From NCBI GenBank assembly GCA_036936605.1, contig JAUPFV010000004.1:124001706-124065705 (forward strand): a stretch of DNA of 64,000 nucleotides, read 5' to 3'. Within the stretch, counting starts at the first letter, position 1. Every line of letters starts with the position of its first letter. Positions 36,257 through 46,074 of the stretch are shown piece after piece. The notes under the pieces are model-generated. The model did no database searches. It was given only the letters and a program-made list of their open reading frames with translations, and was not told the origin of the DNA. The position numbers were made by a program, and so were the translations under genes. This DNA is from Limnanthes douglasii subsp. nivea. Its lineage: Eukaryota; Streptophyta; Magnoliopsida; Brassicales; Limnanthaceae.

Positions 36257-38825
36257 CAATTTCATAGCTTTTTTATATAATCTATCATTAGTCTTTATTA
36301 TTTAACTTAAATTATTGGTTTGTTTTGATATTTTATTTTATATTATTTAAAAAATATTTTATATTATTTGTTGTATTAAAAAGTTATGATTATCTCTTCT
36401 ACTAATATTTAATTGTTTATTCAGTTATATTTGATTTGATTAAAAAATAAAGTTTAAATTTAAAATAAAATCAAATTCGAGCCGAGTTCCGGACGGGTCA
36501 AACCTGTTTGGACAATCCGAGTAGTAAAATCTCTTTAATTCTTTAGTTCTTTAATTGCAAACAAATTGAGAGTTTTATTGGTTCCTATATCAAATTAATT
36601 TAGTTGCACAAAATACGAGATGTATTTAATTTATCTACTTAAAATTTAAAATTCAAATAGTGGCAATTACTTTATCTTCTAAAAACCATAAAGGGTAAAT
36701 AAAATAATAGATAGCTAATTAGATTATACAAATGTTGATATTTAATTTAACTTGTTTTGGCAAGACAATGAGTTTCCGTAAGAATTTAAACATATATGTT
36801 TACGTTAACTTACAATTATCTAATTATCTATTTGGACAATTAATTGGATTGATCGGAGATTGAAATAAAATTTAGATTATTGTGGGTATATTTATCATAA
36901 TTAAAACATGAGTTTTTTTCTCTATCACGTCAAATTCAATCTTATTTTGTTCCACCTTAGGTTGTATTTTGCTGATTGCAGAAAAAAATAAGCGATTATT
37001 TTTTGAATTTTGTTGACGTCCTCTGGCTCTGCACATTATGATAGGTTTACGATGTCGTTATTTAAATTTAAAAATTTCAAAGTTTTTACATTCATTTTAT
37101 ATTCTAAATTCACTTACGAACATTACCATATTCACTTTTCATATAGTCTTATATTTTTCTAAGCAAGGCGGGTTTTTTAACATTCGTTAGAGGAGTCAAA
37201 TATTTTTATGTATGATTTATTTAGTGTCATATATGATTTGCTTCTTATAGTTTCACACTTACTCTAGCTTGTTCGTTTCAGGGATTAACCACAAACTCAT
37301 ATGATTTATCGAGATTGGATTCACTGTTGTTTTCTTTATGTGCCTCATATTTTCATCCGCTATTCCAAATGCCTCTTTTTAGACATCCGTTAGACCAAGA
37401 TGTCGAGTAAAAAACTGAAAATTTAATATATGATTTAGTTTCTTGCAAAAATATAATTAATTAAAATTATTGTTAAGTTGCTTGTAAAATTACTATTAAG
37501 GTGTTTGCAAAATTATTATTTTTATGCTTGTGAAATTAGTGTTGAATTCTTTGTGAAATTATTGTCTAATTACTTGTAAATTTTGTGTTAAGTTCCTCAT
37601 GAAACACTTTTTTTAATGATTTAACTAATCTATTCTCGTAGCTTCCTTCAAGTGCATACAATTTCACGCAACGAGTCATTAAGGATCTACCAACTGAAGG
37701 CGTTTGTGTGTTCCGGAAGAAATGACTAAACCTAAATATCTTAAATCATCATTAAAAAAATTAGTTTTATTATAAAAAAAAATTAGTGACAAAAAGATGA
37801 GTTACTAACCATTAATATTGTGACACATCCTATAGTTTTCTTGAGATTATCGGGTAAATGTGTTTTCATAAAATTTACCAGTTTCTCGGTGATTTAGCAC
37901 AATCATAGTCGTTTATTTTATCTGTGATTTCAGTGCAGCAAACTATTATTGAAGACATCACGTCTTTTGAAGTATATAATAATAAAATTGAACATGCTAG
38001 TAGTATAAGGAGTATAATTACATCATGTATTCTTTTGGGATCGTTTTATGTTGTTGCTTGTATCAACGGTGCATATGATTTCATTAATATCACGTAGTAA
38101 TACTAAAGTTGTATTTATTATAATTATCTTCTTATATTGTATTTTTGAGGGACGTCCTTTTCCTTATTTATATTCCAAATTATTTTTGAAAATGTGGTAC
38201 ATATACACAAACTCATTTACTCGTCCTCCATCATTTTCATAATATTTTTTTAAAATAACATGTGTAATGTCCAAGATTTGATACTAAAAATGACTCTGAA
38301 ATAATTGTGAGATTCATTTTTTTTACTGAAAAATATCGTTTGGTCAATATTTTTGATAATTAGAATAAGAGTTTTAAGTTTAACTACATGGTTAAAAGAT
38401 TTAAAGTTTTATCATGCATATCGTTTCTTCTTACTAAGATTTGTTTTTTAGACTGAACAAAGTTAATGATTTTTTTAATATATGTCCTTCATCCTTAAAC
38501 GACTATTAATATGAAAAAGGAGAGAATAATTGTTTTATTATTCTTTCCGATTCCACAACAATAGCCTCTTTAGATAATACCAGTAGTTTTTTATTTAATT
38601 ATCGTTGATAAAACCAATGTAGTAATTAATTATTTTTTACTAATAATATTTTATTGTTTGTTGTTTTATTAAATTAAATTTTTTTAATAATCTTTGGCTA
38701 AAGATATTACGTTCCAATCATTATATTTATTGGTATCTATATCTATTCCGGAACTTTAAGCCTTGTTTATTATTTGTTTCTTTAAATTTCTTTTGCTATA
38801 ATTCGGTATAAAATTCATAATATTT
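36257..38825. other. No recognisable gene
   Basis: AT-rich DNA. Around 37430-37620 a short unit of the type cttgtaaaattattattaag repeats several times. The frame at 38048-38242 is not recognisable. Confidence 0.5.
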
Positions 38826-39200
38826 AAGAGCATCCCCAACAGTCTCTCTATTTAACGGTTAATAGTAAATATATCTATTTTTATTAAAAAATAGTTTCCA
38901 ACCGATAAAAGGCACGGTATATTTACAGATTTTAATTTGATACTGTATATTTACCTAGGCAGTTATCCACTCTTTATAATTTTCCTTGTTTTTCTCGCAT
39001 TATCTAACAAATAAAATAACTACCATAATATTAGCGTATTCGTTGTAAAAAGTCATAATCTAAAATTATAAAGTAGCAAAATCCTATCCATATTTAAATT
39101 TAAAGTAACACTCTAAGAGGAATCATATATTTGAAATTGTAACTTCATCGAGACTACGAATAATATAGTGGTAGTAATACATACTGCTGTTGGAGTGTGT
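38826..39200. mobile_element. MITE-like element with GAGCATCCCCAACAG termini
   Basis: The left end GAGCATCCCCAACAGT (38828) is mirrored by ACTGCTGTTGGAGTGTG at 39182-39198. Such GAGCATCNCCAACAG termini are common in plant MITEs. The ~375-bp interior is non-coding. I could not identify a target duplication, and the inverted repeat is imperfect. Confidence 0.6.
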
Positions 39201-40556
39201 GGATAGGTGTAATGAAAGCATCTCTGCAAAAATCTGTATCATGTTCTTCTGTTAACCCGTTACAGTATATCCCTATCATCAACCCAATCAAACCCAGCCA
39301 ATCTCATCTCCACTTATTTACTTTTCTTATTTACTGTATCTCTTTATCTTTTACTAACTTTCCTTTCACTTTTTTCACTTTCCTCCAAAATTTCACCATC
39401 CATCTACTTTCTTTAGTTTGCACTAAATAAAAATTATGTAAATCTGCATTTAACTATTACACTCCAAACAAAGTAACCAAAATCTTTAAGTCTGAGTTAA
39501 AAAGAACAAATTGTTTGAGGTATTTAAAAAAAAAAATTGAATTTATTTAACAATTTTGTTAAAATGAGTGTTTTTTAAGGCGGGAAAGAATCATTATAAA
39601 AAAAAGTGTAGGCATGTTAAAGTTAAGGAGTTAAATCTAAATGGGATTTTGTTTCATAAAATTTTGAAGTTTCAAAGATATGCTACACGTCATACTCATG
39701 CCATTTCACCTCTTTTCATACCAAAGTTTTGGCTGCTTGCTCTTTTCGATTTCCATGCAATGATGCAAACCTTTCGTTTGTCTTTTAGTTTTTGTTTCAA
39801 CTCTTCTCCACCTTAAAAATTGCTTTGCTAGTGTATTCTATATTAAAGTAATAATTTATGATGCTAGATTATTTACTTTTAAACTTTGTCAGACTGATCA
39901 AAAGATAAAAAGTAAGCTCCGAATATAATTTTCAGATTTCTTTCAAATCTTAGATACAATCAAAATCTAACAGATATGTGAACAATAAATTATAATAAAA
40001 CAAAACAATATCATTTTGAAAAAAAAAACTACCTACAGAAGAAAAAAAGTTACTGGAACTGAGAAACATCTAATAAAACGATTAATCCATTAAAATGAGA
40101 TAAACAATAACAGTGGTAAATACATATTATACACACAATGCAATTCTGATACAGACCCTAATTTTCTTATCTTTACTCTCTTGCCACCGGTTACAAGTGC
40201 AAATCTGGCTTTGAATGCTGTTTAGAGCTCCAACAAGGAAAGTAGTCTGTAGTAAAGCAACGACTATAACACTAACACTAACGGATTCAGTTCTTTAAAA
40301 CACACAGACTAGTCTTTTTAAGCTATAGAAATTAGTCCCCCAGTTCTTAAAATAAGGCAGGAATTTGTCGGACTAGAAAACTAATTTCTTGATACTTCTA
40401 TAATCATAAAACTATCAATGATTTTTAAGCCCAATTCTTTTGAAAGTCAATCCATTCGATAAAGGTGGCACGGAACTGACGACGAATAAAAAAAGCAAAG
40501 CTCAAACAAAAAGGAGTAAATGTTAAGAACTAGTAGAAAATTTCATGTCTTATTAG
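39201..40556. other. Intergenic DNA, possible fragments of gene flank
   Basis: The stretch 39200-39430 is pyrimidine-rich and less AT-rich than the surroundings, like a promoter or 5' UTR, but no coding frame with homology follows. The remainder to 40556 lies downstream of the mTERF gene and holds no other feature I can support. Confidence 0.45.
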
Positions 40557-40656
40557 ACACTAATCAACTTCGATGAATACAGAAACTGTGAAACTGGCAT
40601 TAGTAAACACTAATCAACTTCGATGAATACAGAAACTGTGTGAAACTGGCATCATA
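40557..40656. repeat. Tandem duplication, 50-bp period
   Basis: The block beginning ACACTAATCAACTTCGATGA occurs at 40557 and 40607. The copies are almost identical; they differ by a TG insertion after GAAACTG. It lies 160-260 bp downstream of the mTERF stop codon. The near identity suggests a recent duplication. Confidence 0.9.
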
Positions 40657-40700
40657 ACTAAGATTTGAATTGTTAATTTAGCTTGAAAAATTAGCCATCT

Positions 40701-40706
40701 TTTATT
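40701..40706 (-). terminator. Candidate poly(A) signal of the mTERF gene
   Basis: The minus strand reads AATAAA about 110 nt after the mTERF stop codon. In plants this hexamer is common but not required, so the assignment is tentative. Confidence 0.35.
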
Positions 40707-40815
40707 ATACAAGTAAAAGTACAGTATTCAGATTGCACCAACAAATTGCAAGAAATGAAGGGAATCAAGAACATATTTAATTCAACTAGCATATAAAAAA
40801 AGGTTAGAATAAGAC

Positions 40816-42582
40816 TTAGCTTGCATCAGAAGTTTTCATTAAGCTTCTCCACATAGCCGGGCCTTCTTCATGTACATTAACAAAATACTTTATAAACCTT
40901 TCATCTGAACAAGCAAGTATAGTGCTCAAAGACAATGTAGGTTTGGCCGCACCTTTATCCCGCACCCATGCATACATTGAAAATCTTTGATTTATTCTCT
41001 CCATTTCATAACACAAATATGCAGGAAACGCCACTATAGACTCCAGCGGATAGCCTAAACAATTTGTTAAGCAATGAATCTTCTTTTTTATCACATCTTT
41101 GGACTGATTAAGCATGTTTGGAGCACGTTTGATCAAGTTAACAGCAATATGGCAGTCTATACCTGCTTCTATAAGGCAATTGAATCTCTCCTCTAATTGA
41201 TCACCTCTCCCCCGAAACTTTTTCAAAGCTTTCACCATCTCATCCGAATTTTCAACATACCCTAATCTCAGCAAAAATTCTGTTTTCTTCCTGATACTAT
41301 CAGGTGAAAGTCTTGATTCACGACTTTTGACTTTTGTTCTAGACCCTAAACTGAATAATTTTAATGGTTCATCGCGGATAATCTGGCGCAGACCATCTTT
41401 TCCGATTTTTAAACGTTGATAAACAGATCTGGGGCTGTTCAATGTAGATGAGCCCATAAGTTCAATGTGGTTGGATACCATGCTGGCGATATTCTCCATC
41501 TCCATTCCGATACCAAACAAGAAATCGACCGCTAGCAAAAGGTTTTTAACAGATTTAAGAGATAAAACTTGTGGGTGTTTAATAAACAAAGAATAAACCT
41601 CATTCATTTTGAGACCCAACTTAGCCATCCTACCAAACAATACATACACTTTCTTCCCCGAACCCTCGAATACTAACTCAGGACTTGTTCTCAATAAATC
41701 ACAAAATCGCTCATCATTGTACCCGACTTTCTCAAGAAAATCAATTGTTTCACGCATTCTACGCCAATCATATGTTCTTCTATCGGATAGGTATCCTCCA
41801 ATCCAGTCACTGGTTTTCCCTACCGCCTTCAGTTTCTCGAGAACCCTAACAAACTCACTGTCAATACCACCTACTAAAAGTACTGGACTACTAATAACAA
41901 GCTTCAGAATAGTAGATCGACTGAGACCCAAATGTTCATAAGCTACAAGTGTAGAAGCCAACACACCAAAATCATAATTAAAAATTTCTTTTGCTTCCTT
42001 GTACATCCTCCCAATCTTAGCGCGAGGAATTCCATAGTTGCACAAAACTTGAAAATTCTCAAGCATGAGAGAATCATCACTTAGAAACATCAAATGCCTA
42101 GGAAGAAGAACCGAAATCTCTGATGGATTTAACCCTAAGCTTTCGAAAAATGGTTCAAATTCGTTAATGGGATGGTACCTAAGGAATTTGGACAAAGATC
42201 GGGCTACATCTTTCTCATTATCTATCTTGGACAGCAACTTACGAAGGAATATAGGCGAATTCTTACTGATATGCTCGGCATCAGTAAAGCCTACGCTTCT
42301 AGTACAGTGCAAGTACTCAAAAAGAACATCTCGTGCCTCGCTTTGAACAAATCGAGACATTCTAGTAGCAATTAGTGATTGAGAAGATTCACTAATCGAC
42401 AATTTCATTCCATTACCAATACTATCACCACTAAAACACCTAAATTTAAGCGAGGCAGCCGGAATTTTCCGAATTTGAGTAAGATTTTTATGTACATCTG
42501 AGGTAGAAACAATGTAATGGTTCAATTGGACAATCATTTCAGAGAATTTGGATGATTTCTTGAGGATTCTGGATATTACCAT
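40816..42582 (-). CDS. mTERF-family organelle protein (MTERF18/SHOT1-like), intact
   Basis: An uninterrupted 588-aa reading frame encodes a member of the mitochondrial transcription termination factor family, helical-repeat proteins that bind organellar nucleic acid. The first ~50 residues are basic and Ser/Thr-rich with almost no acidic residues, as in a mitochondrial presequence. From about residue 100 to 560 there are repeated ~35-residue units with the LLxxxPxLL pattern: SLGLNPSEISVLLPRHLMFL, HLGLSRSTILKLVISSPVLL, KLGLKMNEVYSLFIKHPQVL, and a C-terminal ALIKRAP-like unit with LGYPLESIVAFPAYL. The C-terminal KYFVNVHEEGPAMW motif suggests the plant MTERF18/SHOT1 subgroup; this subgroup call comes from memory and should be treated as likely, not certain. 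There are no introns in the coding region, common in this family. The ATG at 42582 is the first in frame, with a stop-rich upstream region. It is the only convincing host gene in the window. Confidence 0.93.
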   Translation of the reverse strand: MVISRILKKSSKFSEMIVQLNHYIVSTSDVHKNLTQIRKIPAASLKFRCFSGDSIGNGMKLSISESSQSLIATRMSRFVQSEARDVLFEYLHCTRSVGFTDAEHISKNSPIFLRKLLSKIDNEKDVARSLSKFLRYHPINEFEPFFESLGLNPSEISVLLPRHLMFLSDDSLMLENFQVLCNYGIPRAKIGRMYKEAKEIFNYDFGVLASTLVAYEHLGLSRSTILKLVISSPVLLVGGIDSEFVRVLEKLKAVGKTSDWIGGYLSDRRTYDWRRMRETIDFLEKVGYNDERFCDLLRTSPELVFEGSGKKVYVLFGRMAKLGLKMNEVYSLFIKHPQVLSLKSVKNLLLAVDFLFGIGMEMENIASMVSNHIELMGSSTLNSPRSVYQRLKIGKDGLRQIIRDEPLKLFSLGSRTKVKSRESRLSPDSIRKKTEFLLRLGYVENSDEMVKALKKFRGRGDQLEERFNCLIEAGIDCHIAVNLIKRAPNMLNQSKDVIKKKIHCLTNCLGYPLESIVAFPAYLCYEMERINQRFSMYAWVRDKGAAKPTLSLSTILACSDERFIKYFVNVHEEGPAMWRSLMKTSDAS

Positions 42583-42733
42583 TAGTAAAAAAAAGTTAGA
42601 GATGTACCGAATATATGAGTCACGGTAAGACTACTGGCTTCCCTCTGTGGTTGAGGCAGTGCATAAGGAGTTATAGCAGGTGATTTGATGTTACGAGCTT
42701 AATTCTGATCAGTAATGGAGAAAAAAATAGCTT

Positions 42734-42741
42734 TAGGGTTT
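42734..42741 (-). promoter_or_regulatory. Telo-box of the mTERF promoter
   Basis: AAACCCTA on the minus strand, about 150 bp upstream of the mTERF ATG. Telo-boxes near the transcription start, with site II elements further upstream, are typical of plant genes for translation and organelle proteins. Confidence 0.6.
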
Positions 42742-42793
42742 TGGTAAGAAGAGAAAATGGGAGAACAGCGGAGAAGAAGGGTTTAAGGCTCGA

Positions 42794-42799
42794 TGGGCT
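42794..42799. promoter_or_regulatory. Site II element (TGGGCT) of the mTERF promoter
   Basis: TGGGCT on the plus strand, about 60 bp further upstream than the telo-box. Site II elements (TGGGCY) are bound by TCP factors and work in either orientation. The coupled arrangement supports the view that this is a functional promoter for an organelle-protein gene. Confidence 0.5.
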
Positions 42800-43179
42800 T
42801 AGAATTGAGCAATGTTTCTTGGACTTAGTAACCCATTTGTGAGTCTTAATCGTCTTCAATGTTTTAGTGAACAAAGTTTCGTTTTTCGTTTTGTTGGGAT
42901 TGAGTATTATAAAACAAAGTTTTAATTTCCAATTTTTTTAAGATTGGCTATGAAATTTGGTCTTTTGCGTTGGACGTAGTTGTAAATTTTTTTTTAGTTT
43001 TTAAATATATAAAAAATGGTTTAACAAAATAAATTATAAAATTAGACCGAAGAAAGACAAATTTTAATGGACTATATTTGAAAACATAGACTATAACATA
43101 TGAGACACTATAAAATAGAAATGAAATAAATCAATGTGACTCAAAAGAACCTCAAACAACATCATTCTAAAGAAGTGTT

Positions 43180-44190
43180 CATTTTTTTAGAGGTTATTAA
43201 ACAATTGGATCACAGTTGACAACACACGAATATGTCAACATTAGGACAATACTGAATCATTAAATCATTTATTTGTCCATTGTAATATCTCATGACAGAT
43301 CCGACAGTACTTTGACTGTTTATTCAACTTAAGTATTAGAAGACACAACTCTAAAACACATCATCAACAGTTGGTAGTGGCATTTTTTAAAAATCTTCAC
43401 GTACGTACTAGTCTTCCTCCCATCATATGTTGGGTTCTATGGATTTCCATAAATAAGGTTAAGTTCGAGGAAGCAAGTGTAGCTGCCAACTCAGTCATCC
43501 ATCAAATCAAAAGGATCATTCCAAATCTCGATCTATCAAATATTTTTAAGAGAGACTAATGGTACAAAGACTTTGATATTGCATATGAGAATGGTTGCTT
43601 CAACCATCTAAGACAACCTAGAAAGGCCATTGGCACTCACTCAAATCCGCATAGGGCCACAAAATTTAGACAAAACACTGATGTATCATGCTCTCAGTCT
43701 GGTGAAGCCACGAGGGTTGTTATCATTAGGAACTCCAAAGGTGAGATTATAGCTGTTATAGGTAGGATCTATGGTAAACAAACTCATATCATAGTGGAAT
43801 GTAGGGTCTTCCTTGATGGACTCATTCTCTGCTATAAAATGAAAATCACTAACATTGACATAAAGACGGTATCTAGTATACTATTAGCTATGTTACTGAA
43901 TCATAAGGCTCCATGGTTTCTAACATCTATCATGGGCTGCTGCAGGAAATTATTCTCTTCAAAGATGTTTATTTCTCATATTTACAGAGAATAAAATATA
44001 GCACGGACTAGCTCACAAAGTGAACGCACAAATACAAATTAAAGCAAAATATAAACGCAACACAAATCCTTAATCAACTCCGAGCAATAGTTATCATGAA
44101 GAGCTTAGAAAGTGGATTTATCAAAGAAATTTCTTATAAATAACAGGCTCACTACCAGTTTTGTTCCTATCTTTTTTACTAATAATATAT
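43180..44190 (+). mobile_element. 5'-truncated LINE fragment (zf-RVT and RNase H)
   Basis: Plus-strand frames read ESLNHLFVHCNISHDR-like zinc-binding sequence near 43250-43310, then LPPIICWVLWISINKVKFEE (43371-43559), then NTDVSCSQSGEATRVVIIRN, IVECRVFLDGLILC and IDIKTVSSILL (RNase H, 43665-43900). This is the 3' end of a LINE of the same family as 9.9-12.5 kb. The catalytic first Asp is retained, but the second-copy frames are broken by several indels. 5' truncation is the normal result of target-primed integration. Confidence 0.75.
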
Positions 44191-45236
44191 TTAAGGAACA
44201 TCTCATGCAGTAAACTGTATGAAACTAACAATCTTATATACAGGTAGTAATACCTGACACAAAATTCTTGTAGATCCTCGATTCAACCATCCATCTCGTA
44301 CCAATAGAGCAGTACAACTTTAATCAGCCTACCTTGTTCATCATATCTAGAAAGAAGCAGAAGAAAGTCATGAAAATCATAATCTTAGTCATTAAATCTC
44401 CCTGAAGAACATTAAAAAATCAACTATACGAAACAACTTACCAATGTATATTTAGTTGTTCATGATTCTTAGCTGAATCACTCTAATCCCTCTACAAATA
44501 CTCAACAAGAACCCCTATATGGCTTCATCAAACGACAAGATAATTGAATTTCAGAATTTTGCATCATGTAAGTATGATTTCGATTTACCCTGGAAAAGTA
44601 GCTTTATCCTTGAAATCACTTCCAGAACCAGAGACACTATTAGAAACCTAAAGTGGAGTTGAACATTAAATTTGGCGCCTATCATTGAACTTTAATTATA
44701 CTTATTACTTTTGGTTGTATTCTCATAAGCCCAATAGCTAATGGGCCATATTGTATTCTTTATCAAAGTAATAATAATAGAGAAACTATTTATTTAATTT
44801 TTTTTAAAAAAAACTATAAGCCCAAACCACTTCAAATTTTATTTTTATTTTTTATTCCAATCTAAATTTGAAAATCCAAATTAGTGGTTGAAATAAAAAA
44901 AACAGTTTATATTTCAATTTAATATCCTTAAAAAATGCGTTTATTTATATCTTTTTTTCTCATTAAAATATCTTAGAACATATTTTAAAAACTTGAAATT
45001 CTTAAATACTCACATAGTGGGCTCCCCTTCTAACGATCGCTGTCTCATGCAGGTATGCGGGGAAAAAATTAGATTCAAATATTCTTGAACTCCTGCAATT
45101 CGTTGAGAGATCAAACCAAAGTGAAACAATAGAAACATTGTTCTTATTAGCAGCTTTTAAAACCTCCCAAATTATTAAGGTCTTAAATTGAAGACTTGAG
45201 GTTAATATTTTAGTTAAGAGAAAGAAGATGATCACC
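44191..45236. other. Non-coding flank of the Tat element
   Basis: No gene is readable. The stretch 45002-45240 is less AT-rich than its surroundings and continues on the other side of the retrotransposon (55647 onward), so the insertion split one earlier sequence. Some minus-strand frames there look coding-like but do not match a family I know. Confidence 0.45.
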
Positions 45237-45241
45237 CCACT
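45237..45241. repeat. 5-bp target site duplication, left copy
   Basis: CCACT immediately before the left LTR, identical to 55642-55646. Confidence 0.9.
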
Positions 45242-45505
45242 TGGTGAGAAATTAAGTTGTAATGAGTGAATTAAGAACAGAGAATCCACAATGAGAATTT
45301 CCAAAAGTGAAAAGTACCTCTGAATATTTCATAGGTCAAAATAACTCCTTCAGCCTCTTTAAATAGGCCAGGTGAGTTAGTTAGAGAAAACGGTTACATA
45401 TTGTTAAATTTACAACTTAACCCCTAGGTTCTTCCTAAAGTCTAATTTAATCCTATAATTACAGAATTTATCACTTTAGTCCCTAAAGAATACTTTTCCT
45501 TATCA
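45242..45505 (-). repeat. 3' LTR (264 bp)
   Basis: Runs from TGGTGAGAAATTAAG to CTTTTCCTTATCA on the plus strand. By eye, base-for-base identical with 55378-55641. Confidence 0.95.
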
Positions 45506-45518
45506 GTAGCCCCCCTAG
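45506..45518 (-). other. Polypurine tract
   Basis: The minus strand reads TAGGGGGGCTAC immediately before the 3' LTR, the expected primer site for plus-strand DNA synthesis. Confidence 0.75.
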
Positions 45519-45907
45519 TTCTTATATATCTATGTATAAGAACTATTAGCTCTTCGAACTCTTCTTCGGATCAGCATCATTTTATATCTTTATTATGATT
45601 AAATCCAATGAACCAGGAGTCTCTTCGAACTGGCGAGTAAGTGCAAATGAATTTCTCAACTGCCTCGAATTCAACTCCTCGTCGAATTTGACTTCTTGTG
45701 GTACTGCTTTGCCTTTGGTTTTTACACATGATTACTTCACACATAGTTTAACAACACTTCGAAGTTTCTAAACTCTACTTGATGGACTGATTAGACTGCT
45801 AGTAGTAGACCTGTGACATCATTAGTTTCCTTTTCGTTTCATATTCCAGCCAATGAGAAGAGATTACTTGTTCCTTGCTTTCACATTCTCGATGTTACTC
45901 TTTACTC

Positions 45908-45915
45908 TATAAATA
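45908..45915 (+). promoter_or_regulatory. TATA box of the antisense gene
   Basis: CTATAAATACTC, with TATAAATA at 45908-45915, a near-consensus plant TATA box about 160 bp upstream of the antisense ATG. It lies inside the element, outside the LTR, and points opposite to gag-pol. Transcription would start near 45940. A strong match in sequence; function is inferred. Confidence 0.65.
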
Positions 45916-46074
45916 CTCAGCTATTCATTCAGTAAGAGCTTTTTAGAGAATCCACCTTTTGAAACATCCCAATTTGTTCCTCTTCTTCATCCTACTCATC
46001 TTCAAACTGTTCATCTTCAACCTGTTCATCTTTTCTTATCTTTCCAAGCAATCTCTCATACCAAAACCCATTGT

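Noticed and set aside
45002..45304. Host gene fragment interrupted by the Tat insertion
   Set aside because: Joining the two flanks gives no uninterrupted frame with recognisable homology. A faint LINE endonuclease pattern on the right side is a better, still weak, explanation.
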